64,000 nt of DNA from Porogramme epimiltina (GCA_900155495.1 FTLJ01000078.1:107579-171578), one strand, 5' to 3'; counted from the stretch's first letter, positions 11,379 to 23,664 are shown. The notes: generated from the letters alone by a model not told the origin. A program made the numbers and translations.

Positions 11379-14131
11379 ATGGCCGATGAGCCGTTAGAGG
11401 AAGGAGCAAAGACCGCCTCGGGCGCTTGCTTAAATGTGCGGGGAGTTTTGCGCGCCACGGCCTCCGTCGACGACATTCACCCGTTCAACTTCCATGTAGC
11501 TTCTTCACTGCTGCTTTCCCCCCAGGCGGCTTGGCCTTGGTGCAGGCGATCCAACTCCACATCTCCCAAACAGCCCATGTCTCCCCTCATCATGCTCTCG
11601 CAAGACACCGACGCCGGGAGTTACCTCCCCCCTCCCCCCGAGGTCTATGGCCACGTTCAGCACCCCGGAGACCTCCCTGACGGCTCGGACAGCGAATCTG
11701 AGGCGCAGGACATCTATAGAGGTTCGCGGCCTCCAACCCCTGCTCCTCCTCGATCTCCATCCCCAGCGCCGTCCTCTTCCGCTACTTCCACCACCTCGAG
11801 CTCTAGCTCCAGTTCCTTCGGTGGCCCGCTCGGTGCTATCTCCGCAGGTGTCGAGAATGCTATCTCAAGATGGGCTCGAGCATGGACGTCTTCCTCAAGC
11901 CTCTCGTCCTCGTCCTCGTCTTCGGCCTCCGTAGTCACGAAGTCGCGACGGCGCAAACGGCGGGCCCGCAGCATCTCCACCCTCCACAATGCGCGGTCTG
12001 AGCGCGAGGTTGCCGCGCGCATCCGTGCACGAGAGGACCTCCGGCCCATCCCGCGCAGTTTTGTCCTGTATGCGCCGAAGCTTCCCCAGACTGGCATCAA
12101 GTCCCAGGCCGTGTCCGGCCGCAGGGCTAACCGCGCGGCGGCGGCGGCACTACAAGACCCCATCCTCCGGACTACATCTCTCGAAGATGTCACAGCCAGA
12201 CTCAGCACGGTCTTGAAGGAACGGGCGAAGGCGCGGCGCACCCGTGCTGACCCCCTTCTCCCTGGTGTCCTCGCTAGCTCCTCTGTTTCGCGACCTTTGT
12301 CACCGATGCACCAAGACTACATGCTATCTGCCGCCGCCGCCCGCGCATCATCATCAGTCCCAAGAGCATCACGAGCGGAGGGGAAAGGGAAACAGAGGGC
12401 GCCGACAGTGCAAATTCCTACCACTCCACCCGTGATACCGTCTCCCACACCCGCCACTGTCGCCGTCGAAGCACAGCGAGCTCCTCAGGCATGGTGGCTA
12501 GACGTATCTTCGCCCACATGGGAGGATATGTGCGCTCTGGGAAAGGTATGTCCCGCGCTTCCCATGTGGTTGCAATGCTCAGTAACCACACTACCAGCTT
12601 TTGCACCTACACCCTCTTACATTAGAGGATATCTTGACTCAAGATCCGAGAGAGAAGCTAGAGCTCTTTCCTAGATTAGGTTATTATTTTCTCTCTTTTC
12701 GGGCAATTGAGAGCCAGAAGACCCGGGAGCGTGTCCGGAACCTCTTGAGTGAAGACGATCCGAATGTCATGGACGAGGGCTTTGTGGCTGAGGTCAATAT
12801 GTACCTCATTGTTTTTCGCGAGGGTATCTGTTCGGTAAGTTTGAGACCATGGTAGGGTATGTAAACTGCTGATCGAATGCGCCCAGTTCCACTTCGCGGA
12901 CATCGATGGTAGGCCTCTCGTTTTATAGCATGGGGACTATCGTTTTGATCATTCATAATGTGCAGACCATATCGACCGGGTGCGCCATAGGATTATGCTG
13001 TTAGGAGATTCCGCGAGCACATCCTCCGGTATGTACTATCACAATTGTAATTACTCGATACCTCGAAACAGTTACTGAGACTTCTACAGAGTGGATTGCT
13101 CACGGTTTGATGGACTCCATCGTGGACTCCTTCTTTCCCTATCTGGAGATCATTGAGAAAGACGTCTTGGACATCGAACGCCTCGTTTTTGCGAGCGGGC
13201 AAGGCACTAGTGAACACGTTCAGCCTCCTTCGAAGATCGAGCACCAGACGTCTTCAGACTCAAGTACTGCCTTCGCACATGAGAAGGCCGTCGGTCTCCT
13301 ATCGGAGAAAGGCTCGTTTGTAGATCTTGCGAGGGCGTCGACGAAATCCATCGTGCCCAAGCCCCATTTCACGACGCCAACCGACGTCCCTTTGTTGGTT
13401 CGCCGCGCCAGGAGAATCGTTGCGGAGAAGTTCGCATCCATTCCTCGCTTCAAGAGCGTTGACCCCGACTCGCCAACTCACTATAACCAGTCCTCTACCA
13501 CTATCCTTCGTATGGCCCGAATCCGAAGACTCGTTACCTCATTGGCTCGTTTCCTGGCCGTCAAGTCCGAAGTGGTGGCCCAAGTGAAGAAGCGGCTTCT
13601 GGCGAAGGGGGAGTGGAGCCTGGGGACTGGTACAGAAGATGATGTTGATATCTTCGTATACATGGGAGACGTCCAAGGTAACCGTCTTTTCTGTTCCCTA
13701 AGTATAGAGGATAACATCATTTATAATCCTTCACAGACCATATTTTGACGCTTCAACAGTCCCTCGCCCATTATGAGCGGATGTTGAGTCAATCTCACCC
13801 AACGTATCTTTCCCAACTGCGAGTGTCTGTGAACAAGGCCAAGTCCGGTAGCGACAAGGCCATCGTTTCGCTCACTGTGGTATCTCTTGGTGTCCTCTGT
13901 GTACAGACGGTCATCGGTAAGTCGACTTGTATGGGTTTTTCTTCATACGTGTCTAATCATGTCCTAGGATTGGGTTCAATGAACTGCGAAGTGCCGCATA
14001 ATGATCTCGATGGTGATCGTTTCACTGCCTTCGGCGTCGTCATCGCGCTCGCAGTCGTTGTGATTACGGTTTACCTGTCCGTCGTGCGCTATTGGTGGAC
14101 TCAAGCCAGAGGGCGCCGACTGAATATGTGA
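11379..14131 (+). CDS. CorA-type (Mnr2/Alr-like) magnesium transporter
   Basis: Seven exons (11379-12545, 12598-12834, 12887-12908, 12966-13028, 13090-13677, 13737-13916, 13968-14131) give 806 aa. The N-terminal half is Ser/Pro/Arg-rich and disordered. The conserved cytosolic CorA part begins at LLHLHPLTLEDI and continues through GYYFLSFRAI, YLIVFREGICSFHFADI and DVQDHILTLQQSLAHYE. Two C-terminal membrane helices follow (IVSLTVVSLGVLCVQTVIG and FGVVIALAVVVITVYLSVV), the hallmark CorA topology. The loop between them normally carries GMN, the pore selectivity motif; here it reads GLGSMN, so the Gly is Ser. Fungal members sit in the plasma or vacuolar membrane and move Mg2+. An in-frame ATG at 11577 is an alternative start that would trim 66 residues of disordered sequence. 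Confidence 0.87.
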
Positions 14132-15352
14132 TTCACACACCCGGCCTAGGATTCTTTCCCGATTCCCGATCACTATACGGTACGATCTCCCAGAGGACTA
14201 GATTATGCAACTCATTAGTTGTCCGACTTGCATACCTCTACCAGCGTTTATGCGCCACCTTGCATCTGTGTAGCCGTAGAATGCATACCCACTTTAGATG
14301 ACATCCTATCTTGCAGGCCAATCCAGGAGAGCTATGTACTCCAAAGCGATCGTAGTCTTAGCGGTCAGACCGGTCAGGACTCAGGAATGCGTGTCAGCAC
14401 TATATCGTCGATCCAGGGACGAACCCCAATGCTGTGCAAAACAGCGCCGTGGTCTGGATGCCAAGAGCACTTCGAGAGGCATATGTTTCCTTTCAACCTC
14501 TGTACATCAGCATCAATGACAGTCAGTGAGCGTTATCCTCTGCCGCTGGCATCCTGATATCGGACTGCTATTGACGCTTCTCCCCCAGCATCGGAAGGTC
14601 ATCGGTCACCATGCGCAACGACCTTCTCCGTTCGCATGGGAATCTCGCGGCCAGGAGTCACCGCGTTCTTTCAATGAGTGAGGTCACATCTCGACATCCA
14701 GTTTCAAACAAACCTCTGTACTGCCGTGCTCACGGAGACGGCGTTCACTACGGTTTGAGAAGACTGAAAATCCCACACATTCCCTGCGGGACCGAACCGT
14801 GGTAGGAGACAATCATCACAGCCATATGCTGGTGTAACAACGTTCCGGTCCTGTCCGGTAACAAGTTTGACAACGACACCCCACTCAAACATGGGTGGGC
14901 CTGATATCGGAGCGCCCAGCTGCGGGACCAGGGGGTCGGTTGTGTTTTTCGGGGATGGGGGTACGTGTGACCGACTTTGTGACACGGATGGTGAACTCAT
15001 GGCGGCGCTGATCCAGCGCAACAGATGGGGTGTACAAACCTACATGCTTCTGGCAGGCGGACTTTCGCCCCCATCGTTTTGATGAAAACCTTCCCCGATT
15101 CCGCTCAATGCGGGTGGGACGGCGGAATCGGGGTTAGCAGCGGCATGTCGTGCCCGAATGACATTGGCCTACTCTACACAAATCGAGCGGTGTGCCTCCA
15201 ACTTGCCCATCTCCCCTTCGTGAATGTTCCTTCGAGGTCTCTAGCATTGTACCACTGCCCTTCCGCTCTTTGTTCACTTCTAGCCCCACACACTACTACC
15301 TCTGTCTTTTCACGAACACTTATCGTAGGGCTTCCCGGCCCTCCAAGAATCC
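14132..15352. other. intergenic region, no gene found
   Basis: About 1.2 kb between the CorA-type gene and KRE6/SKN1. Open frames here are short and show no conserved features or credible splice pattern. The one striking structure is a perfect 12-bp inverted repeat at 15093-15133. The rest is taken as 3' flank and promoter. Confidence 0.4.
15093..15133. repeat. perfect 12-bp inverted repeat with 17-nt spacer
   Basis: CCCCGATTCCGC (15093-15104) is followed after 17 nt by its exact reverse complement GCGGAATCGGGG (15122-15133). It lies 220 nt upstream of the KRE6/SKN1 start. It could be a hairpin, or a pair of binding sites for a transcription factor in opposite orientation. Confidence 0.6.
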
Positions 15353-17663
15353 ATGAGCTACCAGAGCCTGGCACCGAAGAGTCGCGGAATCAACGTCTCT
15401 CCTCGGGCAGCCTACGCCGCACCCCCCGCTGGCAGGTTTATACGCCCGTCGAACAGTGACAGCTCGTTGGTAAGTTCTTTCAAATACTCGCATGGCCACC
15501 TCGTCCTCAAAATGTCCGCAACAGCGATCTCAGAACGATACACATCCTTCAATCTCAGAGAAGGTAGGCGGCCTGACCGTAACTCTACCGCTCTTGCTGA
15601 CCTCTTAATCACAGTATGTCCTTCCGTTAGACCCGGCAGCCTTCAATGGCCCCGAGGCCGATGATAGTCTACACCACCCCGACCCGAAGAGGGACTACTC
15701 GACCGACCGAGGAGGATTTATTCTGACCCGCCGAGGCCTTGCGAACCTTGGATGCATCGTCCTTCTGATCGGCAGTATCTTTGCCTTGTTGTAAGTCTCA
15801 CCTGTCCGGTAGTCCCCAAGCAGTCAATGGGCTGACTTGCTGCCGTTATAGCGCGGGATATCCGATGCTTACCTTCTTCATGTCCCCCCACCAATCGTTC
15901 CTGGGAGGGTTCAACTTGGGCGCCATCAACAGCTCTGGACAGGTCCCCGACATGCCAGGTAACTGGGGGCTTATAGATCGTGATACGCCAACGGAGGCCC
16001 GGACGAAGACAGACTACGTCAGTGGCAAGACGTGGGAGTTGGTCTTCAGCGACGAGTTTAACGTCGACGGGCGATCGTTTTACCCTGGCGATGATCCCTA
16101 CTGGGAGGCTGTGGACTTGCACTATTGGGCAACGAACAACAAGGAATGGTATGACCCTTCGGCGATCACAACGAAGGATGGTGCCCTTCAGATCACCCTT
16201 ACGACAAAGCCGAATCACGACCTCAACTACACTGGTGGTATGATGACCAGCTGGAACAAGTTCTGCTTCACTGGCGGCTTGGTGGAAGCGTCGGTTATGC
16301 TTCCAGGGGCTAACAACGTCGCGGGTCTTTGGCCCGCCATCTGGGCCATGGGAAATCTCGGACGAGCGGGATACGGCGCCACTCTCGATGGACTGGTGCG
16401 TCGTCTCAGCATCTTCCCCCCACAGACCCTCTACATAATTTTACTCTATAGTGGCCCTACAGCTATGATGCATGCGACGTTGGCACCCTGCCGAATCAAA
16501 CGACAGCAGACCACCTTCCCGTCGCCGCCACGATCAACGGTGACCCTAGCTATGACAATGTCCTATCCTACCTCCCCGGACAACGGCTGTCGCGCTGCAC
16601 GTGCGCAGGGGAGTCCCACCCTGGACCCGTTCATGAGAATAACGAGTATGTGGGACGTTCGGCTCCGGAAATCGACATGTTCGAAGCACAAGTACGCCAC
16701 ACCCTCTCTTTTCTACCCGTGACGGGCAGCCCACACTATTTTCAGATTGGCCTTTCACCCCTTGACGGCACTACTACTGGGGAGGTGTCACAGTCCGGCC
16801 AGTGGGCGGTAAGTCATACCATCCTTCACTTAGAACCTATCTCAATTGTCTGTTATCAAGCCGTTCAACAATGCGTACTCGGCTGATCAGGACGCTTATG
16901 TCCTGAGCGACAAGTCTCTTAGCAAGGTCAACTCCTACAAGGGAGGCGTTTGGCAACAAGCCACCTCAGTAGTAACTAACACGGGTGCGCTCTCCGGTCT
17001 TAAATTTCCATGGAATCGGTGCTCATATGCTGGAGCTTGCAGACCCGACCGCCTATGAGCTCAACGGCGGGAACTTTTCCACTTACGGCTTCCAATACAA
17101 GCCTGGTTTCGGCGACGCTGTAAGTCACGACGCGCTCGTTCTTAACAGAACATGTGTATTGACATTATCCATAGTATATCTCCTGGATCTCCAACGGTGT
17201 GCTCAGCTGGACGTTACCGCAGTCAGCGATGAAGGCCGACGACACCGTTCAGATCAGCGAGCGCCCTGTCAGCCAGGAGCCGATGGTAAGGGATGTGCAT
17301 CTCATCGACAGTACTTATTCCTCATTTTATTTCCTCCTGACAGTATCTCATCATGAACCTCGGTATATCTGAGGGCTTCGGCCGCATTTCCGACGACCTT
17401 GCCTTCCCAGCGAGGATGCGTGTCGACTGGATTCGCGTTTACCAGGATCCGGACGCGAAGAACATCGGCTGCAACCCCCCAGACTTCCCGACCAAGGCGT
17501 ACATTGATGAGTATGTTGTTGTCCTCCCACCGTGTTTAGCCTGCGTAACTGACACCTGGTCCGATTAAGATATATGGAGGCGTACACCAACCCGAACTTG
17601 ACTACCTGGGTGGATGACTTCAAACAGGAGTGGCCAAAGAACAAGTTCAAGGGGGAGTGCTAG
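15353..17663 (+). CDS. KRE6: beta-1,6-glucan synthesis protein Kre6/Skn1 (GH16)
   Basis: Eleven exons (15353-15469, 15525-15563, 15615-15790, 15852-16395, 16452-16691, 16746-16808, 16861-16984, 17043-17119, 17175-17285, 17344-17510, 17570-17663) give 583 aa. The protein is type II: a short cytosolic tail, one membrane helix near residue 90-110 (LGCIVLLIGSIFALF), then a lumenal glycoside hydrolase family 16 domain. Family blocks include WELVFSDEFNVDGRSFYPGDD, LTTKPNHDLNYTGGM, WPAIWAMGNLGRAGYGA, the catalytic-type EIDMFEA (ExDxxE), and RMRVDWIRVYQD. Kre6/Skn1 proteins act in the secretory pathway and are required for beta-1,6-glucan in the fungal wall. Acceptors before 16861 and 17570 are AAG; both are needed to keep conserved motifs in frame. 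Confidence 0.93.
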
Positions 17664-18396
17664 TGACACATGGACACCACACTTGCAGTTTAGTCTCCTA
17701 TTTGGGTATTGTGTGTATACATGCCACCTTGTGATGAATTAATTGAAGCGTACATACTTGTGTGTGATTTATACTAGATGATTAGCTCGCAACCACTTAG
17801 ATCTGGCGACCCTGTGGGGGCGGGGGAACGATACTTCACTAGGCGCTCGGATGTAGGATGTTCCCAACTGATCATGTTTGCAAACTGCAGGGCAGAACTA
17901 TGTACAACACAAGCCGTCAGCGATCGCGGGAAGAAGAGAACACACTTACATTCATTTGCGATCGCGGACCGGCCATGAATCGCCTGACAAGATTGCCAAG
18001 ATCGGCGTTCAATTGAACAATGCTGCTGCTTCGCAAGTACGCATACGTCCAACTGGTAATAGTCATCCTGATCTTTGGTAAGTGAGGCGAGCAGCTGAGA
18101 GGGGGTATGGAGCAGAGGTAAGCATCATCTATTTGTTCCATGGCAGTTGGTTCCGTGATCCTAATGGTAAACGCGAGAGTGGCCCTCAGGTAGGAGGGCA
18201 CGGACTATGCTACATATGTTACATCCAAAAATACGGAGGAAGCTTGCGGGCGATTCGAACCACGTACACAGGCGCGTGGACCTGCAGCGACCAAATAGAT
18301 ATCGTAAACGCAAATAGATGGATGCTGGCATGCATAGCATACGAATAGAATAGCATACGCGCATAATGCCGGTAGCACTCATGGGCTAAAATCCCG
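17664..18396. other. intergenic region between convergent genes
   Basis: KRE6/SKN1 and the next gene converge on this 730-nt stretch, so it should hold two 3' ends. It has two copies of GCGATCGCGG (17920-17929 and 17958-17967). No gene is evident. Confidence 0.4.
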
Positions 18397-20067
18397 TCAT
18401 ATTGACTCGTGTATGTCTCGCTTCTTGTCGCAGAGCTGGACGACGCGCTTGCTCTCCTCTAATACGGTGAGAACTGTACGTGGGATGAGCAGGAATGTCG
18501 AAAGCAGCTAGCATAGGCCCGACTCACCCTTGGCCTGGAATTCTGCTTGTTTGTGTGCCAGCTGCTCGCTACTGATGAGAATCTTGTTCTCTTGCGCCTT
18601 CACCATCATCTGGTTCTGACGCAGGCTCTCCGTCTCTAACCGCACACGCTCCTGTGAAACCTCCACCTCGATACACATATGGCGCATCGCTTCAATCTCG
18701 TCGTGGTAATCTGCGCGAAGCTTATCGAGTTCTTGGCCTGCATACGTCGGCACCTGTTAGCGAGGAAGGAGAATATATAGCCTATTGATCACTCACTCAA
18801 GACCTCAGCCTCGTTCGACGTCTTGATATACTGCGACATCTGGTCGACCCAATCCCGGTCCATCGCCCACGCTACCGACTTCGACTGGCTCGCCACGCTC
18901 AGCCGGCTCATGCTGTCCCGCTTCTTCAAGCTGCTCCTCCGGCGCACGATCGGGCGGTGCTCGTGCTCCCCGTCCTCGTGGATCGTCGGGAGCCCGTTCG
19001 GCGGGGACGACACCTTCGGAGGGGTCGGCTCCGGCGACGACGCGATCGTCGGCGACTCGCTCGGCGACGGGCTTGCTGCGAGCGGCAGGTCGAGCACGCG
19101 CACCGCGGGCGAGCGATCGCCGCCCGGCTCGGACGGCGACGCGGGGCGCGAGCGGTACGGGATGGGGAGCGGGTCGGGCGAGCGGACGTGCGGCCGCGCG
19201 GCGTGCTCGGCGCGCAGGTACTCGGCGGAGCGGCGTCCCTCGACGGGGCGCGACGACGACGAGGCCGCCGCGTAGTACCCCGCGGCGGGGGCGGAGGCCT
19301 GGCGGACGTGTCCCCGCGCCGGCGCTGGGCCCCGCACGCGTTGGTCTTGCCGGGGAGGTGGGGGGCCAGCGTGGGGGTACGCGGCGGGCCCTTGCGGGGG
19401 AGGAGGGCGGCGGACGGGGCGTTCGGGGGACGTGCGTGCGGGGGCCATTCGGCTCGAGGAGGGCGTGCGACGTACCGCGGCCTGCTGGGCGTACGCCTGC
19501 GTGCGCGCCTGGTGCGCCATGCACTCGCTGCACTCGCGGCAGTAGGGCTGGGGGGTCGGCGCGGTGCGCTGCTCCGCGGGGACCTTGGTGAGCTCGCCGC
19601 CCTGGAGCTTGAACCAGCGCTCCATCTCCTTCAGGCGGAAGTCGGGGGGCGCGTGGAGGGTTTGGAACATGACGCGTGCGGGAGGCTTGTCTTTGGGCAG
19701 CGCCGCCCGACCCAGGCGCGTGCACTTGCGTATCATGCGGTCTTTAAGATGGCGGATTTGTACTATGCGTTCCCAGTTGGCCGTCTTGTCCTTGGCGAGC
19801 TCTGACATTTCGGCTTTGAGAAGATGGCTGTAGATGACCGCAGTGCGGGGCGGAATAAGGACCTGACCAGGGGAGTATGTCTTGTCAGACGGCGGGGTGA
19901 GTGAGCGATGAAGACTGCGAACGCACACGTAGCTCATTGGGGGTATCTGTGCATTGGATATAGCGCCAGCCCGACTTTGTCGTCCCGTCTGGGTTCTCCA
20001 ATTGCCCGCGGACCGGACTCTGCTGGTAGTAGTTGAGTCGGGGGTTGGCAGACCGTTGGGAAGCCAT
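18397..20067 (-). CDS. Pro-rich protein with C-terminal coiled coil, function unknown
   Basis: I do not recognise a named family. Four exons (19927-20067, 18797-19880, 18528-18737, 18397-18458) give 498 aa. The N-terminal 160 residues look folded (GWRYIQCTDTPNEL, then SPGQVLIPPRTAVIYSHLLK and a basic helical stretch) and include a small Cys cluster (CRECSECMAH) that could bind a metal. Residues about 170-370 are Pro/Arg/Ser-rich and likely disordered. The last 90 residues are strongly helical and heptad-like, rich in Glu, Gln and Leu, so a coiled coil for dimerisation is likely. The start ATG at 20067 precedes the conserved-looking part; the frame stays open upstream in GC-rich sequence, which I treat as non-coding. 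The exon 2 acceptor is AAG. It is divergent from PEX16, about 1 kb apart. Confidence 0.72.
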
Positions 20068-21083
20068 GGATAGGCCTGGCGGCGGATCCGGGGATAAAGA
20101 AGGGCGGCGAGGGTTAGATAGGAGGGCGCAGGGGCGGCGTGGAGGCGGGAGGGGACAAAAGGCAGGAGGAGGGTCGGGCGACAAAGCCTGCGAAAATATA
20201 AGCGACGAGGCAACACGCGCACGCCCTGGCAGGCCTCGCTGCAGTGATCGCGGCGCATCGCGCTATCAACCGCGGCTGCTCGCCCGCGGCGGTCGTCGCG
20301 CCTCGTTACGCCTGCCTGCACGGCCGCACGTCGACCGTCCTGGCAGGTCCGGCTCAGGGAACGCGCGCGCGGCCCATGGCGTGGCGGCGGCGAGCCCCAG
20401 ATCCCTTTCACGTTCCCTTTCCGCGCCCGGCCTCGGCGGTTCTTGCGGTTCTCTATTCACACATCGATCTCTCTTTGCCCTTCCGCCTCGCCACGGTCCC
20501 CGGCGAGAAGACGGCTCCCGGAGCGCGGGGCTGGCGAGAGCGAGGCGGCGCGCGCGGAGTGAGCACTGAGTACTGACGGCACGGCATCGCGGTGGGATAC
20601 GAAGAGGCGAGGCGTAGGTTCGAGTAGCGCGTTATGGACCAACACCGGCAGCGTGTTGGGCAAACAGATGCGGTTAGACGCGTGTTTGTACACGACGGGG
20701 CCTCGCGTCGACCGTGTATCCGACACAGCTTGCGCGGTATGTTCCACCTTGCGGACACCCCCGCGCGTCTCGCGGGCGTCGGTGCCGATCACTCACGGAC
20801 GAGACGGGCGTGGCTGAAGACCGGGGCGGACGTCGAGCCTCCGAGGGCGCGGGGTGGAGGAGCAGTCAGCAGCTGTTAACGGGCGTTAGCACGTGGATAG
20901 AGAGACTTCCAGATATGGCAGTCCGGGAAGGTGCGTTGGCCGGAATTCCCACAAGAGGCGGTCGGTACCCCGGACGGACAAGCTCGAGCCTACTTTCCTG
21001 CCACCGTCCCTATCCCCGCATCCACCTGCGGGTCGGCCACCGACCCCCCGCTCTCGGTTTCTCTTTCTTCTGTCCTTACTTCC
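20068..21083. other. divergent promoter region (coiled-coil gene / PEX16)
   Basis: A GC-rich 1.0-kb stretch between two divergent start codons. Open frames run through it on both strands because stop codons are rare at this composition; their translations are Arg/Gly/Ala/Pro-rich without domains. I see no gene here. Confidence 0.4.
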
Positions 21084-22448
21084 ATGTCCTCCCCTTTGGC
21101 CCAGTATGAATCCTTCCTTGTCGCCCATGTCTCCACCATATCCAGCCTCGAATCCACTTTGAGGTCCATTACGTGGATTCTTCCCGGCAGGTTCAAGGAT
21201 GCTGAGCTCGCCTCAGAGGCCCGTCAGTACCCCAGCTTTTATAGCTGCCTCACTTGTGCTGATTCCAGCTCCCACGTGTAGTCTCGGCAAGTCTGAACGT
21301 CATGAGCATGTACCATGATACCCTACTCGCCAAAGTCGGCCAGTCAGATCCGAAGTACAAGCCTCTTCTCCCTTCCTCCCCGCACACTCGCTACACCCGG
21401 GCTTGGTGTGAGAAGGATTCGCGGTACAAATGGTTCGCTCGCGCGCTGGAGTTGATCCGCTTCACCGAGTTGTTGCTCGAGATGGGTCTCCGGAGGAAGG
21501 TGTCACATAAGACTCGCTGGAAGGGCATTGTCTTGCTCGAAGTTGTGAAGTGCGTATCGTACCTCTCGTACACGTATCGAATGCAAACGTTTTCTCTCAG
21601 AGCATTGCTTCGGCTCGCCTTGCTGCGAATCACACGACGCCCATTACTCTCGCCTCCCATCCCTGAGCGTGAATTCGACCCCGAGAGCATCCCTGCCGGC
21701 TCGGATACTTCGTCCCCCACGTTGGCTGCGAGCTCTCCACCATCATCTCTGCCATCTACACCCGACCACCTCAAGAACAACCACGTCGCGCTACCTCCCC
21801 ACCCTCTCCTCACCCCGCCTCCCCCTACCCAATCTCCTATCCCTGTGGAAGAATATCTTCTTCCAAAGGCTTTGACGACTTCATCAGTCAAAGCGCCGAC
21901 GTCTCTCGTCAAGCCACTATCTAACCCGAAAGAATGGCTCGCTGAGGTCATCTACATCCTCCGCCCCCTCGTATATGGTTCGTCATAATGCTTGTTATCA
22001 TCAAGTTCCCCACGCTCATGAACCGTATAGCTGCAATGCTATCCTCTAGACGGAAGGACAACAAGCCATTAGTGACAGTCCTGGCCATGGAGCTGCTTGC
22101 TCTGAACCTCCGGCGCGTCCCAACGCCGTCGTCAGCGCTGGAGCGCTCGGAGTATGCGCGCAGAGACCGTGACATTACCTGGTACCTCCTGAGGGGTTCT
22201 ATCTGGGACACGTGGACCCGGTGCGTTCGGCATCTTTACCACTCTGATACTCGCTGACTCGTGTTCCTTCAGACCGAAACTAGAAGAGATTGCGGACAAG
22301 GTCTCCCATGCGCCGCTTATTGGTGTCTTCAGCGCGTTCGTGAAGGACTGGATCCCATTGATCGACGAGTACTACTACTGTGCGTCTCTCTGCCTTTCTG
22401 CATCCTGTTCAATGGCTAACACGCCCATTCATAGATACTGCACCATAG
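21084..22448 (+). CDS. PEX16: peroxisomal membrane biogenesis protein Pex16
   Basis: Six exons (21084-21222, 21282-21549, 21601-21977, 22031-22220, 22273-22379, 22435-22448) give 364 aa. Recognisable Pex16 blocks are LESTLRSITWILPGRFKDAELASEA near the N-terminus, KWFARALELIRFTELLLEM, KGIVLLEVVKALLRL, EVIYILRPLVY, the RRDRDITWYLLRGSIW stretch, and a short Tyr-rich C-terminus. Pex16 is an integral peroxisomal/ER membrane protein needed for inserting other peroxisomal membrane proteins, often with Pex3. Residues about 190-260 form a Pro/Ser-rich loop that is longer than in animal proteins. The donor at 21978 (GTTCGT) is weak but joins RPLVY to AAMLSSRR in frame, while reading through gives an early stop. 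The last exon is only 14 nt. Confidence 0.9.
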
Positions 22449-22890
22449 TGTTAGCGGGTTGGATGTTGCTTTGCCCTATACGCATACATACGTGTACGAT
22501 AATGCCTCATTTGGATCATCTCAGGCAAAGTTGTCAGTGCAGTTGCATCTCATACTCTGCCTGCATCTTGGACATTGGACGCGGGTTGTGGGTGGCGAGC
22601 ATGATGTTTGTGGCACAGTTTTTGAGTATCGACATCGGTCGCGATTCAATCGGTGCACACCTGAGCCTGCCAGACCACTTTGTCAGCCACTGGGAAGTTG
22701 ATACCCACTCTTCCGGGTACCGGTGAGCATATGATCTATTTCCCGGAATGATCGATCGAAGGGGAACTCCTTGGATAGCGTTAGGGTGGGGGATTAATGT
22801 TGCTGATGTCAACTCTCGAGAGGCGGTACTTAATCACTGCGACTTCGGTAGCACCCTCACAGAATCCCCTCAGGAGTCTTCTAGGTCAAT
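22449..22890. other. intergenic region
   Basis: A 440-nt gap holding the PEX16 3' end and the promoter of the cupin gene. No other gene or notable repeat seen. Confidence 0.4.
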
Positions 22891-23664
22891 ATGTCCACAG
22901 GCACCCTTACTCCTCTCCCACCGGTGCGACGTATTGTCACCGGTCACCGCGAAGACGGCGTAGCGGTTGTCCACAGCGACACCACCATCCCGGGTTCTGA
23001 GGTACGCGAAGAATTTTGCACTTCTAGCACAGTCTTGGCTGACGATGTACGGGGGTAGATTGGAGCAGTCTTACCTGGCGGGCGATCTGGCCCGGTGTGG
23101 CGGACCGGCGCGCTGCCCGTCATCGACAATAACGACGCGTACGCCCACAACTCTCCCTTCCGCGATGACCTTACAACAGCAAGGGCTCACGCATCGCGGG
23201 TAGGACGGACGGCGCGACGCGCCAGGCCGACGGCGATCTCGGCATCGTCATGAAGCTGGGCACGAACCTCCAATTCACCGACCTCGCTCCTGGAGCCCGG
23301 GCCCCTGCCGTGAGATCCCCTCTGCCCCCTCTGTTCGCTACGCGCGGGGCTGATGACGGCACCCCGCGTTCCAGCACCGGACGACCTCCCTCGACCACAA
23401 CATCCTGAGTACGCGGCGGCCTTCTGTGCGCGCGGATATGAGTGCGAGCTGACCATGTGTCCCGCAGTCACTGGGAAACTCGTGCTCGAGATGGAAGACG
23501 GGTCGGAGACCCTGGTCGAGAACCCGGGCGATGTCATCGTCATGCGCGGGGCCCTGCACGGCTGGAAGAACCCCGGGCCGGGGTGGACGCGGTGGATGAC
23601 GGTGCTCATCGATGCTGAGCCCGCCGTCGTCAACGGCGCCCCTCTCCCCATGCAAGCCATGTAG
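22891..23664 (+). CDS. single-cupin-domain protein
   Basis: Five exons (22891-23001, 23059-23138, 23180-23309, 23375-23408, 23468-23664) give 183 aa. The N-terminus TPLPPVRRIVTGHREDG and the internal PVIDNNDA are typical of small fungal cupin proteins. The cupin core includes DLAPGARAPAHRTTSLDHNI, with a metal-binding-type His, then GKLVLEMEDGSET, NPGDVIVMRGALHGWKN with a second His, and WMTVLIDAEP. Proteins of this class are monomeric or dimeric beta-barrels that bind a metal and often act in catabolism or secondary metabolism; no specific substrate can be named. The third exon is reached through an intron of only 41 nt (23139-23179), which restores a frame that is otherwise shifted. It converges on the dehydrogenase gene, 3' ends 122 nt apart. 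Confidence 0.8.

Noticed and set aside
14704..15021. 105-codon minus-strand frame upstream of KRE6/SKN1
   Set aside because: No domain, no splice support and no promoter-like signal; likely chance.
18235..18300. tRNA-like T-arm sequence (GGTTCGAATC on the minus strand)
   Set aside because: The flanking bases do not pair into a T-stem, and I could not find matching D-arm, anticodon arm or acceptor stem.
20068..20411. Upstream extension of the coiled-coil gene to an ATG at 20411
   Set aside because: The open frame continues through what should be intron 1 and promoter. The exon starting at 20067 gives a natural N-terminus and a clean junction.
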